A stretch of 64,000 bases of DNA, taken from CAVQJU01 sp963755195. GTDB taxonomy: Bacteria > Acidobacteriota > Vicinamibacteria > Vicinamibacterales > CAVVIG01. Below the pieces are notes generated by a model. It saw nothing but the letters and a program-made list of their open reading frames with translations, had not been told where the DNA came from and did not search any database. A program made the translations under genes and the position numbers. Position 1 is the stretch's first letter. Every line of letters starts with the position of its first letter. The DNA lies in NCBI GenBank assembly GCA_963755195.1, contig CAVWIZ010000003.1:592443-656442 (forward strand), given 5' to 3'. Below are positions 16,027 to 24,995 of the stretch, piece by piece.

Positions 16027-16044
16027 CTGTTCCCAATTGGACAG
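16027..16044. promoter_or_regulatory. Palindrome CTGTTC-CCAATT-GGACAG
   Basis: A member of the 18-bp CTGTYC-N6-GRACAG family found seven or more times in the window. It lies 76-93 bases before the small gene starting at 15951 and downstream of the AI-2E gene. Confidence 0.55.
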
Positions 16045-16076
16045 CCGCCCGGGCCCCAGCCCCGGCCCCTGGGCTC

Positions 16077-17208
16077 TCAGCCCTCAGCCCTGGTTTCGAC
16101 AACCCCTTCGTCGCCGCGCCATTGCAGCCAGTGGCGGTACACGACCGACGCGATGGCCACGGCGGGCACTGCCAGGAACACTCCCGCAACTCCACCGAGT
16201 CTCGGCGCCACCGAGGACCGCGACAATCACCGCCAACGGGTGCAGCTCGATGCCGCGGCGAATGAGACGCGGGTAGATCACGTAGTCTTCGACCACCCTG
16301 AGGACCACGAGAAACACGATCACCCAGAACGCCAGGATCGGCGCCTGGAGCGCGGCGACAATCGCGGCCACCGTCGCCAGCACCAGCGGCCCGACAAGCG
16401 GGATGAATTCGAGGACGCCCGCCAGCACGCCGAGCACCACCGAGTAGGGAATCCCGATCACGGCGAAGCCGAGCCCGCACAGGACGCCGACGAGGACACA
16501 GGCCAGAAGCTGCGCGCGAATGTATGCCGCGAGCGTCGCGTTCAAGTCATCGAACAACAGGTGACCGCGCAACCGGACCCGGTGCGGCAGGGCCGTGAGA
16601 ACGGTTCGACGCAAACTCGCGGCATCCTTCAGGAGAAAAAAGGCCAGTATCGGAATCAGCACAAGCCACGGCAGATTCGAAAGAGCCGTGATGAGCGTGA
16701 ACAACGATTTCCGTCCGGACTCGACGGCGGCATCGCCGGCGGCCCGCACGGATTGGTCGATGCCCTTCCGCAGTTCGGCGGGCAGCCGCAGGCGCGTGTA
16801 ATACCTGGACCAGCCGTGCTCCCACGTGAGAAGCGACTGCGCGTACGCCGGGGCGTGCGCGATCATCTCGTCGACCTGCTCGGTCGCGCTGGGCAGCAGC
16901 AGCGCGGCGCCCGCTGACACGCCGCCGGCCAGCAACAGATAGACGACCGAGATCGCCGCCGCTCGCGACAACCGGCGCGGCCGGCCCGCGATTCGAATCG
17001 GGTGCGCGGCCAGCTGCACGAGCGGCGCAATCACGTACGCGAACAGCGCCGCCAGGATCAACAGGAGGACGACGGAGGCCAGCCGGTCCAACGCCCAGAA
17101 GCCGGCGGCGACGCCGACCATGATGAGGATGACCTGGAGGGCGACGCGGGTCGGCGAGGGGGGAGGCGTCGTGACGGGGGTGATTTCAGTCACCGCCTCG
17201 TCTTGCAC
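16077..17208 (-). CDS. AI-2E family permease, C-terminal frameshift
   Basis: PerM/YdiK-type membrane protein of about 375 residues with hydrophobic segments at residues 23-65, 85-105, 165-185 and 220-325. LEFIPLVGPLVLATVAAIVA and EDYVIYPRLIRRGIELHP are the family hallmarks. After VIVAVLGGAE the reading frame leaves the family; dropping one base near 16203 restores LGGVAGVFLAVPAVAIASVV and a stop at 16077-16079. The uncorrected frame ends at 16084. The last codons lie in an agccct word repeat. The role is substrate export or Na+/H+ exchange in other members; the autoinducer link is not general. It overlaps the YtxH gene start by 23 bases. Confidence 0.85.
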
Positions 17209-17560
17209 TCCTGCCTTCCGAGGCCCGATCGCTCTTTGCGGCGGTGGCGTAGCGCTCCACCTCGTGGGCGCCCCGAGCTACCTCATGCGCGCCGCGCGCC
17301 ACCGCATCGGCCACTTCGTCGCGGACATCCTGACTCTTCCGTGTGAGGTCCTCGACCGCATCGCCGACACGAGTGCTGGCCTCCTGATAACGTGCGGAAG
17401 CCCGGCGGCGAAGCGTCCTTGCCGAATCGGTCACCCGCTCGCGCAGCTCCGCGGTCAGTCGCGGGGCCAACCACATCGCGAGGCCGGCGCCGACCGCCGT
17501 GCCCGTCAAGAGTCCGATGACGAAGCCGTAATCTCGACGTTCCTGGGGTTGTGCATTCAT
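17186..17560 (-). CDS. YtxH-domain protein, copy 1
   Basis: 124 residues. A single N-terminal membrane segment (YGFVIGLLTGTAVGAGLAMW) is followed by LAPRLTAELRERVTDSAR and a long amphipathic helical tail with repeated DEVADAVARGAHEVARG. YtxH proteins are general-stress proteins of unknown mechanism. A close paralogue is at 25792-26106. Both genes have a GTGTACACAA-type palindrome upstream (17609-17626 here). It shares a probable transcript with the AI-2E gene, whose start it overlaps. Confidence 0.85.
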   Translation of the reverse strand: MNAQPQERRDYGFVIGLLTGTAVGAGLAMWLAPRLTAELRERVTDSARTLRRRASARYQEASTRVGDAVEDLTRKSQDVRDEVADAVARGAHEVARGAHEVERYATAAKSDRASEGRSARRGGD

Positions 17561-17608
17561 GTAAACAGTTCTCCTGTCAGTACCTTACGCGGACGGCGAA
17601 AGTGGGGG

Positions 17609-17626
17609 GTGTACACAACGGTACAT
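17609..17626. promoter_or_regulatory. Palindrome-like site GTGTAC-ACAACG-GTACAT
   Basis: Lies between the divergent YtxH and DksA-like genes, 49 bases from the YtxH start. It is closely matched by GTGTAC-ACAAGG-GGACAG before the second YtxH gene and resembles CTGTCC-ACAAAC-GGACAG at 29467. Confidence 0.5.
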
Positions 17627-17687
17627 CGGCCCCGATGCGACTTCCGGCATGCTCCTGTCGAAGCGGCCCCCCCGCTGGAGTACGAAA

Positions 17688-18110
17688 ATGACTGACGTCG
17701 CGACGCGAACTGCGGACCTGAGGCACATGCTGAGCGAGCGCCGGCGCGAGATGCAGAACGACGTCAGGGGACGCATCCGCGACGGCCGAGCCGACCGATC
17801 GAAGGAGGTCGGCGACGACATCGAACATTCCGACGCCGACATCCAGGGAGAGCTGGAGTTCACGCTGCTCCAGATGAGGGCGGAGACCCTGGCCCGCATC
17901 GACGAGGCGCTCGTCCGCCTCGACGCGGGCAAGTACGGATCGTGTTTCGAATGCGAAGGGGAGATTCCCGAACGACGGCTGCGGGCGTTGCCGTTCGCCG
18001 TGCGCTGCCAGTCGTGTGAAGAGAGGCGCGAGCAGGAACAACGACGCGTGCGTCAGATGTCGGAACGGCGCGGCGGCCTGTCGCTCTTCGCGAACGTGGC
18101 CAGTTCCTGA
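17688..18110 (+). CDS. TraR/DksA-type zinc-finger protein
   Basis: 140 residues. A coiled-coil front half (RTADLRHMLSERRREMQNDV) is followed by the DksA zinc finger CFECEGEIPERRLRALPFAV and RCQSCEERRE, with four cysteines in C-x2-C...C-x2-C order. GKYGSCFECEGEI is the typical approach to the finger. DksA-like proteins bind the RNA polymerase secondary channel and alter promoter response under stress; whether this short member does so is inferred. GGAG eight bases before the ATG at 17688 decides the start over an upstream ATG. Confidence 0.87.
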   Translation: MTDVATRTADLRHMLSERRREMQNDVRGRIRDGRADRSKEVGDDIEHSDADIQGELEFTLLQMRAETLARIDEALVRLDAGKYGSCFECEGEIPERRLRALPFAVRCQSCEERREQEQRRVRQMSERRGGLSLFANVASS

Positions 18111-18129
18111 GAGGGCGCGTCGAAACGCC

Positions 18130-18822
18130 TCAGTCGTGCAGGACGACGCTCAGCAGCGAATTGTTGATGGTGAGCGGGATTTCGCCGTCGTATTCGATGA
18201 AGCCCAGTCTCTTGAACTTGTTGAGAAAGAAATTGACGCGCGAGCGGGTCGTGCCCACCATTTTCGCGAGGGTCTCCTGCGAGATCTTCGGCACGACATG
18301 GGCCGGCTGATCCGACTTGCCGAAGTGCGCCATGAGCAGCAGCGCCCGGGCCAGCCGCTTCTCGCTCGAGTTGAAGAGCTGGTCGATCAGGTCTTCTTCG
18401 ATCCGGATGTTCCGCGACAGCATGTGCGAGATGAACCGGTCCGACATCGCCTGCTGCCTGTGCAACAGGCGAACCATCTTTTCCTTGGTGATAATCAGGA
18501 TCACGCTCGGAGTGATCGCCGTCGCGCTGCCCATCCGCGTGAGCTGGCCGGCGAGGCACCCCTCGCCGAAGAAGTCGCCCGGGCCGAGCAGGGCCACGAC
18601 GGCTTCTTTTCCGGTTTTTGACAGCACCGACAGCTTCACGCCGCCGGCTTGAATGTACCGGACATCGTCGCAGATGTCGCCCTGCGTGAAGACGGTCTCG
18701 CCTCGCCCGTATTCGACGATGGTCTTCGCCACGCCGGGCGAATCGAGGAACGTCTGCACATCAAACGCGACGACCACAGGTCTCGGCCCTCCGGGGGAGG
18801 AGAGGTTGCGAGGCTTCATCAT
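18130..18822 (-). CDS. Crp/Fnr-family transcription regulator, paralogue 1
   Basis: 230 residues. The cyclic-nucleotide-binding fold runs from about residue 20 to 145 (VFTQGDICDDVRYIQAGGVK, VALLGPGDFFGEGCLAGQ). A dimer helix (SEKRLARALLLMAHFG) and a C-terminal winged helix follow, with VPKISQETLAKMVGTTRSRV as the recognition helix. No cysteines for an FNR cluster are seen. The C-terminal 100 residues are nearly the same as in the regulators at 32241 and 33188, which suggests all three read the same DNA site. A palindrome of the CTGTYC family (18856-18873) sits in its promoter region. Confidence 0.92.
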   Translation of the reverse strand: MMKPRNLSSPGGPRPVVVAFDVQTFLDSPGVAKTIVEYGRGETVFTQGDICDDVRYIQAGGVKLSVLSKTGKEAVVALLGPGDFFGEGCLAGQLTRMGSATAITPSVILIITKEKMVRLLHRQQAMSDRFISHMLSRNIRIEEDLIDQLFNSSEKRLARALLLMAHFGKSDQPAHVVPKISQETLAKMVGTTRSRVNFFLNKFKRLGFIEYDGEIPLTINNSLLSVVLHD

Positions 18823-18855
18823 GCGCCGAGCATGCCATGCGACCGGTTTGTGGGC

Positions 18856-18873
18856 GTGTTCAGTAATGAACAG
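18856..18873. promoter_or_regulatory. Palindrome GTGTTC-AGTAAT-GAACAG
   Basis: Between the divergent crp paralogue 1 (start 18822) and the lmo0937-like gene (start 18931). It is followed by gcgccgta, and the copy at 29467 is followed by gcgcccta, so the similarity runs beyond the palindrome. Confidence 0.55.
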
Positions 18874-18930
18874 GCGCCGTAGGGGCCGGGGCCTACCATT
18901 GCTGACAGATCAGCAACAAAAGGAATCGAC

Positions 18931-19086
18931 ATGCTCTACACAGTCGCGATGGTTCTCCTCATCTTGTGGGTTCTCGGGCTCGTCAGCTCCTACACGCTCG
19001 GGGGCCTCATCCACGTTCTGCTGGTCGTGGCGATCGTCGTCGTGCTGCTCCGCGTCATTCAAGGCCGTAACCCTGTCAGCGGGTAG
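18931..19086 (+). CDS. lmo0937-family small membrane protein
   Basis: 51 residues: MLYTVAMVLLILWVLGLVSS, then YTLGGLIHVLLVVAIVVVLL and a short basic tail RVIQGRNPVSG. Two hydrophobic segments flank a Gly-rich turn; this pattern defines the lmo0937 family of stress-associated membrane peptides with unknown role. AAAAGGA lies before the ATG. It is usually missed because of its size. It is divergent from the Crp gene and shares the palindrome at 18856. Confidence 0.85.
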   Translation: MLYTVAMVLLILWVLGLVSSYTLGGLIHVLLVVAIVVVLLRVIQGRNPVSG

Positions 19087-19105
19087 TTCCGTCGGAGGCC
19101 GCGAT

Positions 19106-19158
19106 CACGGAAGGGCTAAGGGCTGAGCGCAAAGGGCTGCGTAGTGATTTGACAACGA
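19106..19158 (-). repeat. RE3 'agggct' word element, copy 1
   Basis: aagggctaagggctgag words are followed by gcgtagtgatttgacaac. On the reverse strand this gives ttgtcaaatcactacgc, matching ttgtcaaatgacgcg at 50288. Confidence 0.6.
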
Positions 19159-19173
19159 GCAATAGGGGTGGCC

Positions 19174-19377
19174 ATGCGATTCATTCACTTGTTTCTGGTC
19201 GGGTACTTCATCCTCGTGCTGGGCATCGCCCTCGCCTTGTGGCAGACCGGTGTGCTCGGTCGCGTCGCGCCGATCTGGATCGGGATCGGCGGCCTCGTGG
19301 TCGTCGGCATCGGGATCATGGCGTCGGTCGCCACGGGCAAGCCGACCATCAGCGAGGAAACTGAACGGGGAGATTGA
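19174..19377 (+). CDS. Small membrane protein, 67 residues
   Basis: MRFIHLFLVGYFILVLGIAL begins a first membrane segment, IWIGIGGLVVVGIGIMASVA forms a second, and a short soluble tail GKPTISEETERGD follows. The family is not recognised with certainty. An AGGGG sits nine bases before the ATG at 19174; an in-frame GTG is two codons earlier. It belongs by position and type to the group of small membrane proteins around the Crp gene. Confidence 0.6.
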   Translation: MRFIHLFLVGYFILVLGIALALWQTGVLGRVAPIWIGIGGLVVVGIGIMASVATGKPTISEETERGD

Positions 19378-19398
19378 CGACGAAACCGGGGGCCTGAC

Positions 19399-19725
19399 TT
19401 GAGCGCGGATTCCGACCATCCCACGCCCGCTGAAACGACTGCCGGCCACGTCCTGCGCGCCACGCAAACGGGCGCGTCGTTGTGCATCCCCGGCGCGCGG
19501 GAAGTGCGAGTGAAACGAAGCCCGGAGAGCGGCACGTCCGCGGCCACAAGCCGGCCCGCACCGGCGCCACAACGGCAAACAGTCTCTGATCTCGAAAGAC
19601 GGGGATATGAGTTCGAGGGAGGCGGCGCGCCCAGCGAACGACGACTCGCCGGACGCGCGACCTTTATCGAGCGAGTGCGCCGCTTACTGGGCTGGCCCGC
19701 TGCACCTGTCAGGGCTGAGGGCTAA
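19399..19725 (+). CDS. Doubtful hypothetical protein
   Basis: An open frame of 108 codons from a TTG. It is Ala/Pro/Arg-rich with no recognised motif; the segment TVSDLERRGYEFEGGGAPSE looks protein-like. The last codons run into an RE3 repeat. There is no good ribosome binding site. It may be chance coding in GC-rich DNA. Confidence 0.3.
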   Translation: MSADSDHPTPAETTAGHVLRATQTGASLCIPGAREVRVKRSPESGTSAATSRPAPAPQRQTVSDLERRGYEFEGGGAPSERRLAGRATFIERVRRLLGWPAAPVRAEG

Positions 19726-19796
19726 GTGCTGAAGGCTTTCCCGCCTACATTTGCCCTTAGCCCTTAGCCTTCAGCCCTACGCACGTCATTTTGCAA
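19703..19796. repeat. RE3 word hairpin, copy 2
   Basis: gtcagggctgagggctaag on one side and cccttagcccttagccttcagccct on the other form a long imperfect hairpin. It ends acgcacgtcattttgcaatgc; the reverse strand matches gcattgtcaaatgacgcg at 50284. It lies between the hypothetical gene and the surface-protein gene, where it could terminate both. Confidence 0.7.
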
Positions 19797-19812
19797 TGCA
19801 CTCTTCGTTAAG

Positions 19813-21151
19813 TTAGGCCGCGCGCCGGCGCATCGCCGCAAAGCCGGCAAGAGCCAGAAGACTCATCAGCGCGATCATCGACCACTGCGGCAGCGTCGGC
19901 ACCGCCGCGGCCACGACGATCGTGTACGTGGCCAGGCCCGGACACCCGCTTCCGTCGGTCGCTCGTATCGTGATCGTGGACGAGCCCGCCGTCGTTGGCG
20001 TCCCGGACAGCACGCCGCCGGCCGACAGCGTCATCCCGGTCGGCAAGGCGCCATTCAGCACCGTGAAGGTGTAGGCGCCCGTACCGCCGCTCGCGGTGAA
20101 GGTCTGCGAATATGCCACGCCTATCGTCCCGTTGGGTGCGGTGGTTGGGGCCAGCGTAATCACCGGGCATCCGGCCGGTGCGATGGTGATCGTGTACGTG
20201 ATCGCGCCAGGACACCCGTTCCCGTCGGTCGCTTGTATGGTGACGACGGAAGGGCCCGCCGTGGTCGGAGTCCCCGATATCACGCCGCCCGCCGACAGCG
20301 TCAGCCCGGCCGGCAGTGCGCCGCTCGTGATCGAGAAGGTGTAGGTGCCGGTGCCGCCGCTCGCCGTGAGCGTGCGCGAGTAGGCCACGCCCACGGTTCC
20401 GATGGGCAGTGTCGGCGGGCCAACCGTAATGGTGGGACATGCGGGAACGGCGGTGCTGCAGCCGCCGATCGTGCCCCCACCGGTCGGCATCGTCACCGCA
20501 CCGGTTGCACCCGTTCCAGCCAGCACACGCCCAGTGACGGTGCCTCCGCCCACCGTGATGCTCGCGTCGGCGATGACGGTGCCGATAAATGAAGTTCCAT
20601 TGAGCGTCGCGGACGTGCCGACACGCCAGTAGACGTTGCACGGGTTCGCGGTGCCGGTCACCACGGAGCTGCCGTTCATGACCAGCGTGCTCGCGACGTT
20701 GAAGATGAAGATCCCGGCTCCGTTGAGCGTCAGGGTTGTCGACGCCGGCAAATCTGCCGCGCCTAACGAATAGACACCTGGGCCGATGACTCCGTTCGTG
20801 CTCAAGTTGTCGTTCAACACGCTGCCGCCCTGGCCCGCGAGGAAGGTGTACGCATTCTGAGCATCCGTGTGAGCCTGCCTGGACGACTCCATCATTCGTG
20901 TTGTGGACGATAAAGGGAGGAACTGTGCTCGATGGCGGAAAGTTGGAGATGGTGGCGGTGGGAGACGAACCCACATCGCCGTTGACCACCGTGCCGGAGC
21001 CGGTCGATCCGGTGACCGCCGAGTTGCCAAGGGCTCCAAACTGCCCCGCCGCGCCCAGCGTCGGGGCCACCTGGGCCCACGTTGTGGAGGGAACGCTCAG
21101 CAGCGCGACGAACCCAACTCCTGTCACGACATGCTTGCACTTGCGCAACAT
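19813..21151 (-). CDS. Ice-binding-like (DUF3494) surface protein with Ig-like repeats and IPTL-CTERM sorting signal, one frameshift
   Basis: Signal peptide (VGFVALLSVPSTTWAQ) followed by the DUF3494 start LGAAGQFGALGNSAVTGSTG and VVNGDVGSSP. A frameshift near 20880 (GVVQ to QAHTDAQNAYTFLAG) must be bridged. The DUF3494 domain ends around ADASITVGGGTVTGRVLAG. Two putative-Ig repeats follow, each with GVAYS-TLTASGGTGTYTF, LPAGLTLSAGGVISGTPTTAG and a DGxGCPG block. The C-terminus VPTLPQWSMIALMSLLALAG plus MRRRA is an IPTL-CTERM signal, handled by exosortase. GGAGGT spaced nine bases supports the second ATG at 21151. It is probably an exported adhesin or matrix protein; ice binding is not demonstrated. 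Confidence 0.82.
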
Positions 21152-21213
21152 CAGCATCGCACCTCCAACCGGGTGGGAACCTGAGCATCGTAAGTGGGGG
21201 GCGGTTCAGAAAA

Positions 21214-21231
21214 CTGTCCAATTTCGAACAG
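21214..21231. promoter_or_regulatory. Palindrome CTGTCC-AATTTC-GAACAG
   Basis: Lies between the divergent surface-protein gene (start 21151) and speH (start 21264), so it could control either. Its reverse strand matches the site at 29647 in most positions, including the central AAT. Confidence 0.6.
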
Positions 21232-21263
21232 TGCCGGATCGCGGCACCCGATAAGGTCTTGCC

Positions 21264-21644
21264 ATGGGGATGCATGAGCCGCCGGCCCTCTACTCGGCCG
21301 ACCTGGGGGAGTGTGCGGACCTCGCGAACCTCGCGCCGGCCGCGATCACGGCCACGTTCTGCAGGGCGCTGCGGCGGGCGGGCGCCACCGTCGTGCAGGA
21401 GCTCTCTCATTCATTTCCCGAGACCGGACTCACCTGCGTCCTGATCCTCAGCGAGTCGCACGCGGTCCTTCACACGTGGCCGGAGACCGGCACGGTAAAC
21501 ATCGACATCTTTTCGTGCTCGACGAGGCTGAAGAGCCTGGACGCCATCGAGGAGCTGGGCCGGTCGTTCGGCGCCAACAGCGTACCGCTCCAGGAGATCC
21601 CCCGTGCCGACGGACACGGCCCGCGGCCGGACGGCCGCACGTAG
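21264..21644 (+). CDS. speH: S-adenosylmethionine decarboxylase proenzyme
   Basis: 126 residues of the small prokaryotic type. The self-cleavage site is clear: ILSESHAVLHTWPE, with cleavage expected between Glu64 and Ser65 to form the pyruvoyl group, His70 as processing residue and Cys85 in DIFSCSTRL as proton donor. It provides decarboxylated SAM for spermidine. No spermidine synthase is in the window. AAGG lies seven bases before the ATG at 21264. The end overlaps the exosortase start by about 40 bases, so the two may be co-transcribed. Confidence 0.9.
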   Translation: MGMHEPPALYSADLGECADLANLAPAAITATFCRALRRAGATVVQELSHSFPETGLTCVLILSESHAVLHTWPETGTVNIDIFSCSTRLKSLDAIEELGRSFGANSVPLQEIPRADGHGPRPDGRT

Positions 21645-22100
21645 CTTCACGCTGCGGGCCGTCGCGTGCAGCCTCGGCTTCTTCGGCCTGCTCCGCCTGA
21701 CCTGGACCGAAGCGCACGCGGTGCTGCCGCTCACCCGCGTGCAGGCGGGGCTCGCGTCGGGGCTGTTCGGCGCACCGGCGTTGCCGGTCGAGGTCACGCT
21801 GGCGTGCAGCGGGGCCGACGCATTGGCCTTGTGCCTCGGCGCCGTCCTCGCCTACCCGGTGCAGTGGCGAACGCCGGCTTGCCGGCGCCGCCGGCGGCAT
21901 CGCACTGATCCTCGGCCTCAACACCTGCGGATCGGCACGCTGGGACGGGCGGCCGACGTCGCCCGCGTTGTTCAACGCGCTTCACCTCTACGTCTGGCCC
22001 GCGGTGCTCACGCTCGCGATCGCCGGATATGTGTTCGCGTGGATGCGCCTCGCGGATCGGCCAGCGGTTCCGCCTTCGCCGTTGGCTTCGGCGCGACACG
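21604..22100 (+). pseudogene. Exosortase-family transpeptidase A (several frameshifts)
   Basis: Read across frames, the protein has membrane segments and the exosortase triad in order: Cys in VEVTLACSGADALALCLG, Arg in ILGLNTLRIGTLG and His in FNALHLYVWPAVLTLAIAG. Frameshifts are needed near 21890, 21930 and 21958. Exosortases cut and anchor PEP-CTERM or IPTL-CTERM proteins. A GTG at 21604 starts it. The end is approximate because the frames are broken. Its neighbour 450 bases away carries an IPTL-CTERM tail, a plausible substrate. The indels look like consensus errors rather than decay, since all catalytic blocks are intact. Confidence 0.65.
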
Positions 22101-22132
22101 CTCCGCCTTCGCCGCTGGCTCCGGCGCGACTG
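22067..22132 (+). repeat. Direct repeat between the two exosortase genes
   Basis: Two adjacent copies of a roughly 31-bp unit beginning tccgccttcgccg differ at a few bases. In one frame they encode twice an Arg-Leu-Arg-Arg-Trp-Leu-Arg-Arg-Asp run. They mark the join between exosortase A and B. Confidence 0.7.
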
Positions 22133-22160
22133 GCGCCGCAACCGTCGCGCACGATTCATC

Positions 22161-22994
22161 GTGCTGACAGCCGCGTTCGTTGTGCTGTTTGCGGCCGCCT
22201 CACCGTTCTATCTCGAGAGTCCGAGCCGTCCTCGCGCTGGCCGGCTTCATCGCCCGCGCGGCCGCGGCGATCCTCGGCGGCCGTCGGCGTCAGCGCACAC
22301 GCCGCGGCCAACGTGCTCTGGACGCCGCGCGGCGGCTTCCTCGTCACGCAGGAGTGCATTTCCACGCCGCTCATCCCGGTCTATCTGGCGGCGGTCTGCG
22401 CCTACTCGCCGACGTGGCGGCGGCTGATCGCTGGGCGTCCTCGCGACGCTGCCGCTCTTCATCGCCCTCGGCATCGCCCGGCTCCTGGTGGTCGCGCTGC
22501 CCGATGCCGTGGTGGCCTCGCCGCTATTCCTCGTGCACGCGTTCTATCAATTGCTCCTCGGCGCGGTGGTCGTGTTCCTCGCCGCACTGTGGCGCCACGG
22601 CGGCAGAGCGGCGCCTCGGCCACGCGCTCGCCGGCGTCATCGTGGGCGTGCTGTTCGTCCAACTGCTCGGTCCGTTCTACACGCGCGCGGTCGACGTATG
22701 CAGCCGGCGCCCCGCTCGACGATCCGCAGGGAGCGATCGCGTTCCTCCCCGCGTTCCAGGTCGGCCTCTATCTCGCGCTCTGGGTCGCGGCCTTCGTGGC
22801 GCTCGGCTGGCGGCGCTTCCTCGCCGGACTCGCGGTGCTCGGCGTCACGCAGACGGCGGGCCTGCTCGCGCTGCACGCCCTCACCAGCCACTCCGGCCTG
22901 ACGGCGCACGTGCGCGACGTCCGCGGCTGGGCGGTCGCCGGCCCTCTGCTGATCTGTCGCCGCGGTGGTCAACGTTGCCCGGGCGCGTCGCTGA
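22161..22994 (+). pseudogene. Exosortase-family transpeptidase B (several frameshifts)
   Basis: Second exosortase-like protein. Its N-terminal membrane segment is VLTAAFVVLFAAASPFYLES. ANVLWTPRGGFLVTQECIST holds the Cys, FIALGIARLLVVALPD the Arg, and LFLVHAFYQLLLGAVVVFLA the His. A longer hydrophobic C-terminal part follows (AFLPAFQVGLYLALWVAAFV). At least four frameshifts occur, near 22222, 22435, 22605 and 22955. The stop that fits best is TGA at 22992-22994. Start is not certain; the GTG at 22161 is in the right frame. Tandem with exosortase A. Confidence 0.6.
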
Positions 22995-24995
22995 AGTCGT
23001 CGCGGTCTCGGCACTGGCCACGATCGTCACCGTGGTCGATCGCCGCACCGGTTCTTCGCGCGCCGTCCGAGCGACTGTTCGGCATGGAGATCGTCGGGCG
23101 CCACCACGATCCGTTCACCGTGATGGAGCAGTTCGGGCGCCCGATCGCCGTCGGCGTGTACTCGCAGCCGGTCACCGACATCACCGGCGCGCTGCTCGCG
23201 CGCATCTCTGGCGCGGTGGCCGCGTACAACTGGCTGGTCCTCCTCAGCTTTCCACTGTCTGCCGCCGCGGCGTACCTGCTTGCGCGTCATCTCGCGCTGT
23301 CGCCGGCGGGCGCGACGGTCGCGGCGATGGCCTTCGCGTTCTCTCCGTTCCATGTGGCGCACGCCGCCTATCATCCCCACATCGCGCAGACCCAGTGGGT
23401 GCCGCTGTACCTGCTCGCGCTCTGGCGCTGTCTCGACAACGCCTCGCCGGCCGCGGTCGGCTTTCTTGGCGCCGCGACGATCGCCGTGACGCTCTCGAAC
23501 TTCTACGGCGGCTTGATCGCGGCCGTCATCACGCCGGTCGCCGTGGCGGCCTACTGGCTGCGTCGTCCGGCAGCCGGGCGCACGACACCGGCGATCGACT
23601 GCGCCGGCTTGGCATCACGGTCGGGAGTCTCGCGCTCATCGCCGCTGCCGGGATCGCGTACGCGTGCGTACGCCGCCGGCGCCGTCGTCGTCGAACCGCG
23701 ACGGCCTTCGCGTTCCCTCGCGCCGATCTGTTCCGCTACAGCGCGAAATGGTGGAGCTATCTGGTGCCGCCGGTCGAGCATCCGCTGCTCGGCGCGACCG
23801 CGCATCGCATCTGGACGGCGGCGGGCGTCCGCGAGGGGCTGCTCGAACAGCAGGTGAGCCTCGGCTGGGGAATCGTCGCGCTCGGGCTCATCGCCGTCCT
23901 TTCGGTGGCCGGTCCGCCATCTGCGCTCCGCGCGTCCGGTCGCGCCACTCTGCCGCTCCCGCCGTCTTGGCGCGGTTCCAGTTCTCGTCATCGTCGCCGT
24001 GGCCGCGCTCGTGTGCTCGCTGTCGCCGGAGCGGACGATCGGGGCGTTCACCGTTCGTCCGGCCTTCGGCGCTTCTGTACGACGTCGTGCCGATGTTCCG
24101 GGCGTACGCGCGGTTCGGGGTCGTCGTGCAGCTCATGGCGGCGCTGCTGGCGGGCATCGGCGTCGATTGGCTCCGCCGCGCCGGCACGCAGGCGCGCGCA
24201 GATCGTGTGCGTCGCGCTCGTGACACTCGCCGCCGGCGAGTACGCGGTCTCGCCGTCGGCGCTGTGGCGCGACGTGCTGCCGACGACGGCGCACCGCTGG
24301 GTCGATGCAGCAGCCCGATCGCGTGCGGGTCGCTCGACTGCACGCCGCTCAATCAGGAGTCCGCATCAGTTCAGTGGCTGACGGGCGATCGCGTGACGTT
24401 GCTGGGCGGCGCGATCGAGCGACTGCACCGAGCCGAACCTGTCCCAGAAGCTTGCGGCGAACGGGTACACGCATCTGCTCGTGCGGCGCGACACCGCCGA
24501 CGGACAATGGTTCGCCGATCACCCTGCGCCGGACGGACTGCGCGTCGCCGCGCGTTTCGACGATGGACAGGTGTTCGCGGTCACGGCGCGACACACCGGC
24601 GATCTACACGGCGGCGATGACGGGGTTCTTTCCGCGCGAGCACGATGCGGAGTGGTCGTGGCGATGGATGGGAGCGGACGCGGCGTGGACGATCGTGAAC
24701 ACCAGCGCCCAGCCGATCGTCGCCACCCTCGACCTTGACATGTCGGCGTTCCACCGTCGCGCGCCGCATGGAGCTGCGGCTCGACGGACGCCCGGTGCAG
24801 ACGCTCGTCGTCGAGCCATCGCGCCGCATCTACCAGATCGGTCCCGCTCACCGTGACGCCCGGCGATCACGAGCTCGTGTTTCATCCGGCCGAGGCGCCG
24901 ACGGTGGCCGACGACGTGATCGACAACGGCGACCGGCGCGCGCTGTCGTTTGCGCTCGGCACGTGGAGCTGGACGTGCGGGGTGAGCCGCCGTGA
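22995..24995 (+). pseudogene. YfhO-like polytopic membrane protein (many frameshifts)
   Basis: Fragments in alternating frames assemble into one long membrane protein: MEQFGRPIAVGVYSQPVTDI, PLSAAAAYLLARHLALSPAG, FAFSPFHVAHAAYHPHIAQT, DLFRYSAKWWSYLVPPVEHP, VVPMFRAYARFGVVVQLMAA and a soluble C-terminal part ending ALSFALGTWSW. The 'ARFGVVVQLMAALLAGIG' segment and overall layout resemble YfhO/DUF6541-like glycosylation membrane proteins. A glycosyl-transfer role linked to the surface protein or to O-glycans is a guess. Its stop overlaps the following GTG start. The start position is approximate. Confidence 0.5.

Noticed and set aside
16190..16210. Programmed frameshift in the AI-2E gene
   Set aside because: No slippery heptamer or stimulatory hairpin was seen; isolated indels of the same kind occur in many genes here.
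17577..18041. Open frame antisense to the DksA-like gene
   Set aside because: No motifs; the DksA-like gene on the other strand has a zinc finger and a good ribosome binding site.
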